DNA of 64,000 nt from Devosia sp. ZB163. GTDB taxonomy: Bacteria > Pseudomonadota > Alphaproteobacteria > Rhizobiales > Devosiaceae. The stretch is from positions 1,530,331-1,594,330 of the forward strand of contig NZ_JAQRMY010000001.1 of the NCBI RefSeq assembly GCF_028613635.1. Direction: 5' to 3'. Below, piece by piece: positions 61,994 through 64,000 of this stretch. A model generated the notes under the pieces. It saw nothing but the letters and a program-made list of their open reading frames with translations, had not been told where the DNA came from and made no database searches. A program made the translations under genes and the position numbers. Positions within the stretch are counted from its first letter, which is position 1. Every line of letters starts with the position of its first letter.

Positions 61994-63013
61994 TCAGTAA
62001 GCCCGCGCTACGGTGAAATCGGCGATGTCGCCGAGTAGCGTCTTCATCTCGCTGGGCGGCAGTGGCTTCAGCGCGTCGCGGGCGCGGATGGCATGGGTGC
62101 CGGCCTCGGCAATCGTCTTGCCCAGCGTGTCGTAGCGCTCGAAGATCGCGACCACCTGCTTGAGTTCTGCCTCGCCCGTGCCGATGTTGCCGAGACTGCC
62201 GATGATGGTTTCGTGCTCCGCCGGCGTCGCCTGCCGGAGCGCGAGAATGACCGGCAGGGTCATCTTGCCTTCGCGCAGGTCGTCGCCGGTATTCTTGCCC
62301 AGCGTCCCGCTCTCGCCGCGATAGTCGAGGACGTCGTCGACGAGTTGGAAGGCGAAGCCGAGTTCACGGCCGTAGTCCTTGAGCGCGCGGCGACCCGCGG
62401 CATCCGCGCCACCAGCCATGGCGCCAACTTCGGTGGCGGCCTCGAACAGGGTCGCGGTCTTGGCGCCGATGACTTCGTCGTAGTCGGCCGAGCTGGTCGA
62501 CAGGTCGCGCGTCTTGGCGAGCTGCAGGACTTCGCCCTCGGCAATGACCGTGGCTGCCTGCGAGATCACCTTGAGCGCTGCGACGTTGCCAGTATCGACC
62601 ATCATCATGAAAGCCTGCCCGAGCAGGAAATCGCCAACGAGCACGCTCGCCTGGTTGCCCCACAGCATCCGCGCTGCCGCGCGGCCGCGCCGCATGTTGC
62701 TCTCGTCGACCACATCGTCGTGAAGCAGCGTCGCGTTGTGCATGAATTCGACTGCGGCGGCGAAGTTGACCTCGCTGCCATTCGCGTTGCCGAAGAGCAT
62801 CGAGGCCGCGATCGTCAGCATGGGGCGAAGCCGCTTGCCGCCTGCGTCGATGAGATAGCGCGCCACTTCCGGCACCAGCGCGACATGCGAGCTGGCCTTG
62901 TCGAGGATCATCGCGTTGACGCGTTCCATACCGGGCCGCGTGGCGTCGAGCAGCCGGTCGAGCGCGCCGGCGCTGGTGATCGCCTCGTTTGCCGCTGCCG
63001 CCGAAAGAGCCAT
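61994..63013 (-). CDS. Polyprenyl diphosphate synthase
   Basis: Trans-prenyltransferase building the long isoprenoid chain for ubiquinone (probably C50, made from IPP/FPP). The 339 residues show the first aspartate-rich motif LLHDDVVDESNMRRGRAAAR (D99, D100, D103), GGKRLRPMLTIAASMLFGNA, and the second motif QLVDDVLDYRGESGTLGKNT. The chain length is set by residues before the first motif (FMHNAT), and I did not deduce it. It likely supplies UbiA. It is divergent from the methyltransferase gene. Confidence 0.93.
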   Translation of the reverse strand: MALSAAAANEAITSAGALDRLLDATRPGMERVNAMILDKASSHVALVPEVARYLIDAGGKRLRPMLTIAASMLFGNANGSEVNFAAAVEFMHNATLLHDDVVDESNMRRGRAAARMLWGNQASVLVGDFLLGQAFMMMVDTGNVAALKVISQAATVIAEGEVLQLAKTRDLSTSSADYDEVIGAKTATLFEAATEVGAMAGGADAAGRRALKDYGRELGFAFQLVDDVLDYRGESGTLGKNTGDDLREGKMTLPVILALRQATPAEHETIIGSLGNIGTGEAELKQVVAIFERYDTLGKTIAEAGTHAIRARDALKPLPPSEMKTLLGDIADFTVARAY

Positions 63014-63083
63014 GAAATCCCCGGTTTGAGGTACGCTTCCAGCGCCCTATAGTCGGGCACATCCGAACCGTCGCGATGGTGCG

Positions 63084-63866
63084 ATGTCCCTAGACGATGC
63101 AACCGACGTTGTAAAACAACAAAAGCTCACGCGCGACGCCTTTTTGGGCGGCCGCCTCACCGTGTCGCAACCCGAAAAGGGGTTCCGCGCCGGACTGGAT
63201 TCGGTCCTGCTCGGGGCGGCGGTGAGCGAACGCTCGCGCCGGCTTCTCGATCTGGGTGCGGGCGCCGGGACGGCCTCGCTCGTCGCAATGGCGCATCTGC
63301 CCGAGCTTTCCGCAACGCTGGTCGAAGCCGATCCGGCCATGGCGGCGCTTGCCGCGTCGAACCTCGGCGCCAACGGCATGGCCGAGCGGGGCAGGGTCCT
63401 GGCGCTCGACGTCACCGAACCGGGGCGAGTGCGTGCGGCGGCGGGGCTGGCGTCCGATCATTTCTCATCGGTCATCGCCAATCCGCCCTTCTTTGATCCG
63501 GGCCGCGGCTCCGCTCCGTCGGCCGCACGCTCCAACGCCCGCCACATGGATGACGATGCCCTCGACCGTTGGGTGAAGGCCGCCGCGACCCATGCCGCCC
63601 CGGATGGTGAGGTGATCTTCATCCACGTCGCCGAGGCGCTGCCGCTCCTCGTTCCCGCCTTTACCCAGCGATTCGGCGCGGTGACGGTGCTGCCGCTGCT
63701 GCCGCGCGAGGGCGAGCCGGCGAGTCGCATCCTCGTGCGCGGCACGAAGGGGTCGCGGGCGCCGTTCAGGCTGTTGGCGGCCCGCGTGCTGCACGAACCC
63801 GAGGGGCGGGCCTTCCGACCCGAGTTCGACGCCGTCTTTCGCGGGCAGGGCCGTCTCATCTGGTAA
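63084..63866 (+). CDS. TrmN6-like methyltransferase
   Basis: A 260-residue class I SAM methyltransferase similar to tRNA1(Val) adenine37-N6 methyltransferase (YfiC). LTRDAFLGGRLTVSQPEKGF precedes the SAM loop LLDLGAGAGTASLVAMA, and the catalytic NPPFF is in SSVIANPPFFDPGRG. Residue targets other than tRNA are possible for this family. ATG 63084; it lies between the polyprenyl synthase and S49 peptidase genes, as in other Rhizobiales from memory. Confidence 0.87.
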   Translation: MSLDDATDVVKQQKLTRDAFLGGRLTVSQPEKGFRAGLDSVLLGAAVSERSRRLLDLGAGAGTASLVAMAHLPELSATLVEADPAMAALAASNLGANGMAERGRVLALDVTEPGRVRAAAGLASDHFSSVIANPPFFDPGRGSAPSAARSNARHMDDDALDRWVKAAATHAAPDGEVIFIHVAEALPLLVPAFTQRFGAVTVLPLLPREGEPASRILVRGTKGSRAPFRLLAARVLHEPEGRAFRPEFDAVFRGQGRLIW

Positions 63867-63920
63867 TGCGGCGGAGGGGCACATACATGTGCCCGGAAAT
63901 CGGGAAACGAGAGGCGATAC

Positions 63921-64000
63921 ATGGGCCTGCGGCACTGGATGAAGCGCAAGATGGGGCAGAGCGGTCCCGTTATTCCCGTCGTGCGCCTCCATGGCGTCAT
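63921..64000 (+). CDS. S49 family peptidase (partial, N terminus only)
   Basis: Only the first 26 codons are in the window. They read MGLRHWMKRKMG then SGPVIPVVRLHGVI, the opening of SppA-like signal-peptide peptidases in Rhizobiales, where PVIPVIRLHG is the first beta strand. GAGGC lies seven bases before ATG 63921. The identification is tentative because the catalytic part is outside. Confidence 0.65.
   Translation, partial: MGLRHWMKRKMGQSGPVIPVVRLHGV

Overview
The window is a high-GC, gene-dense chromosomal segment of an alphaproteobacterium of the Hyphomicrobiales (Rhizobiales). Clade markers visible in the sequence are a CcrM-type GANTC methyltransferase preceded by CtrA boxes, an aa3 oxidase operon with ctaB, a CoxF-like small protein and ctaG, a separate F0 operon with b and b' subunits, DUF4170, DUF6101, DUF1127 and IalB-family proteins, and an Omp25/31-type barrel. 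The gene order recalls Devosia-like genomes, but that placement is from memory and was not tested by a search. No prophage, integron, CRISPR array, rRNA or tRNA gene was found. Almost everything is core chromosome.

Layout. 1-3300: LPS/Kdo genes (kdsD cut by the window edge, waaA) with DUF4170 and a CysQ-like phosphatase. 3600-7475: DUF6101, ubiA, rsmE, gshA. 7476-10452: a looser region with hairpins, a REPIN-like repeat, a LysR regulator divergent from a DUF1127 gene, a decayed oleate hydratase fragment and an IalB-like protein. 10780-16961: cytochrome c oxidase operon coxB-coxA-ctaB-coxF-ctaG-coxC-surf1. 17059-23302: thrC, an M16 peptidase, a GNAT acetyltransferase and a membrane GGDEF/EAL protein. 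23412-26095: yqgE, a DsbD-alpha-like protein, a peroxiredoxin and a lipoprotein. 26177-30915: promoter, tandem glycine riboswitch and gcvT-gcvH-gcvPA-gcvPB. 31063-32670: alpha/beta hydrolase and an ICMT-like methyltransferase. 32917-35637 (minus strand): atpI-atpB-atpE-b'-b. 35890-42000: smc, a DsbA-like thiol oxidoreductase, a repeat, a DUF721 protein and mutY. 42048-45404 (minus strand): ccrM, rnhB and a radical SAM protein. 45683-52927: VOC, DoxX/LysR pair, VIT transporter, glyS, MFS, moaB and two tiny genes, one resembling ArfA. 53103-58256: lemA, DUF2207, uracil-DNA glycosylase and ETF-QO. 58360-64000: TPR protein, ispE, outer-membrane protein, polyprenyl diphosphate synthase, TrmN6-like methyltransferase and the start of an S49 peptidase.

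Functional links. UbiA and the polyprenyl synthase both serve ubiquinone; ETF-QO feeds electrons into it; the oxidase and the F0 subunits complete respiration. IspE supplies isoprenoid precursors. The glycine-cleavage operon sits behind a glycine-sensing RNA, so glycine breakdown and one-carbon supply should be glycine-induced. CcrM with two upstream CtrA boxes places cell-cycle control in the window.

I found no clearly new multi-gene system. The observations most worth following are: a perfect 39-bp inverted repeat lying inside the 5' coding part of the DUF2207 gene, with related palindrome pairs at other loci; the nonsense-mutated oleate hydratase remnant; paired strong hairpins on both sides of coxA; the CtrA boxes before ccrM; the hairpin cluster behind the DUF1127 gene; and the ArfA-like microprotein with a hairpin near its 3' end.
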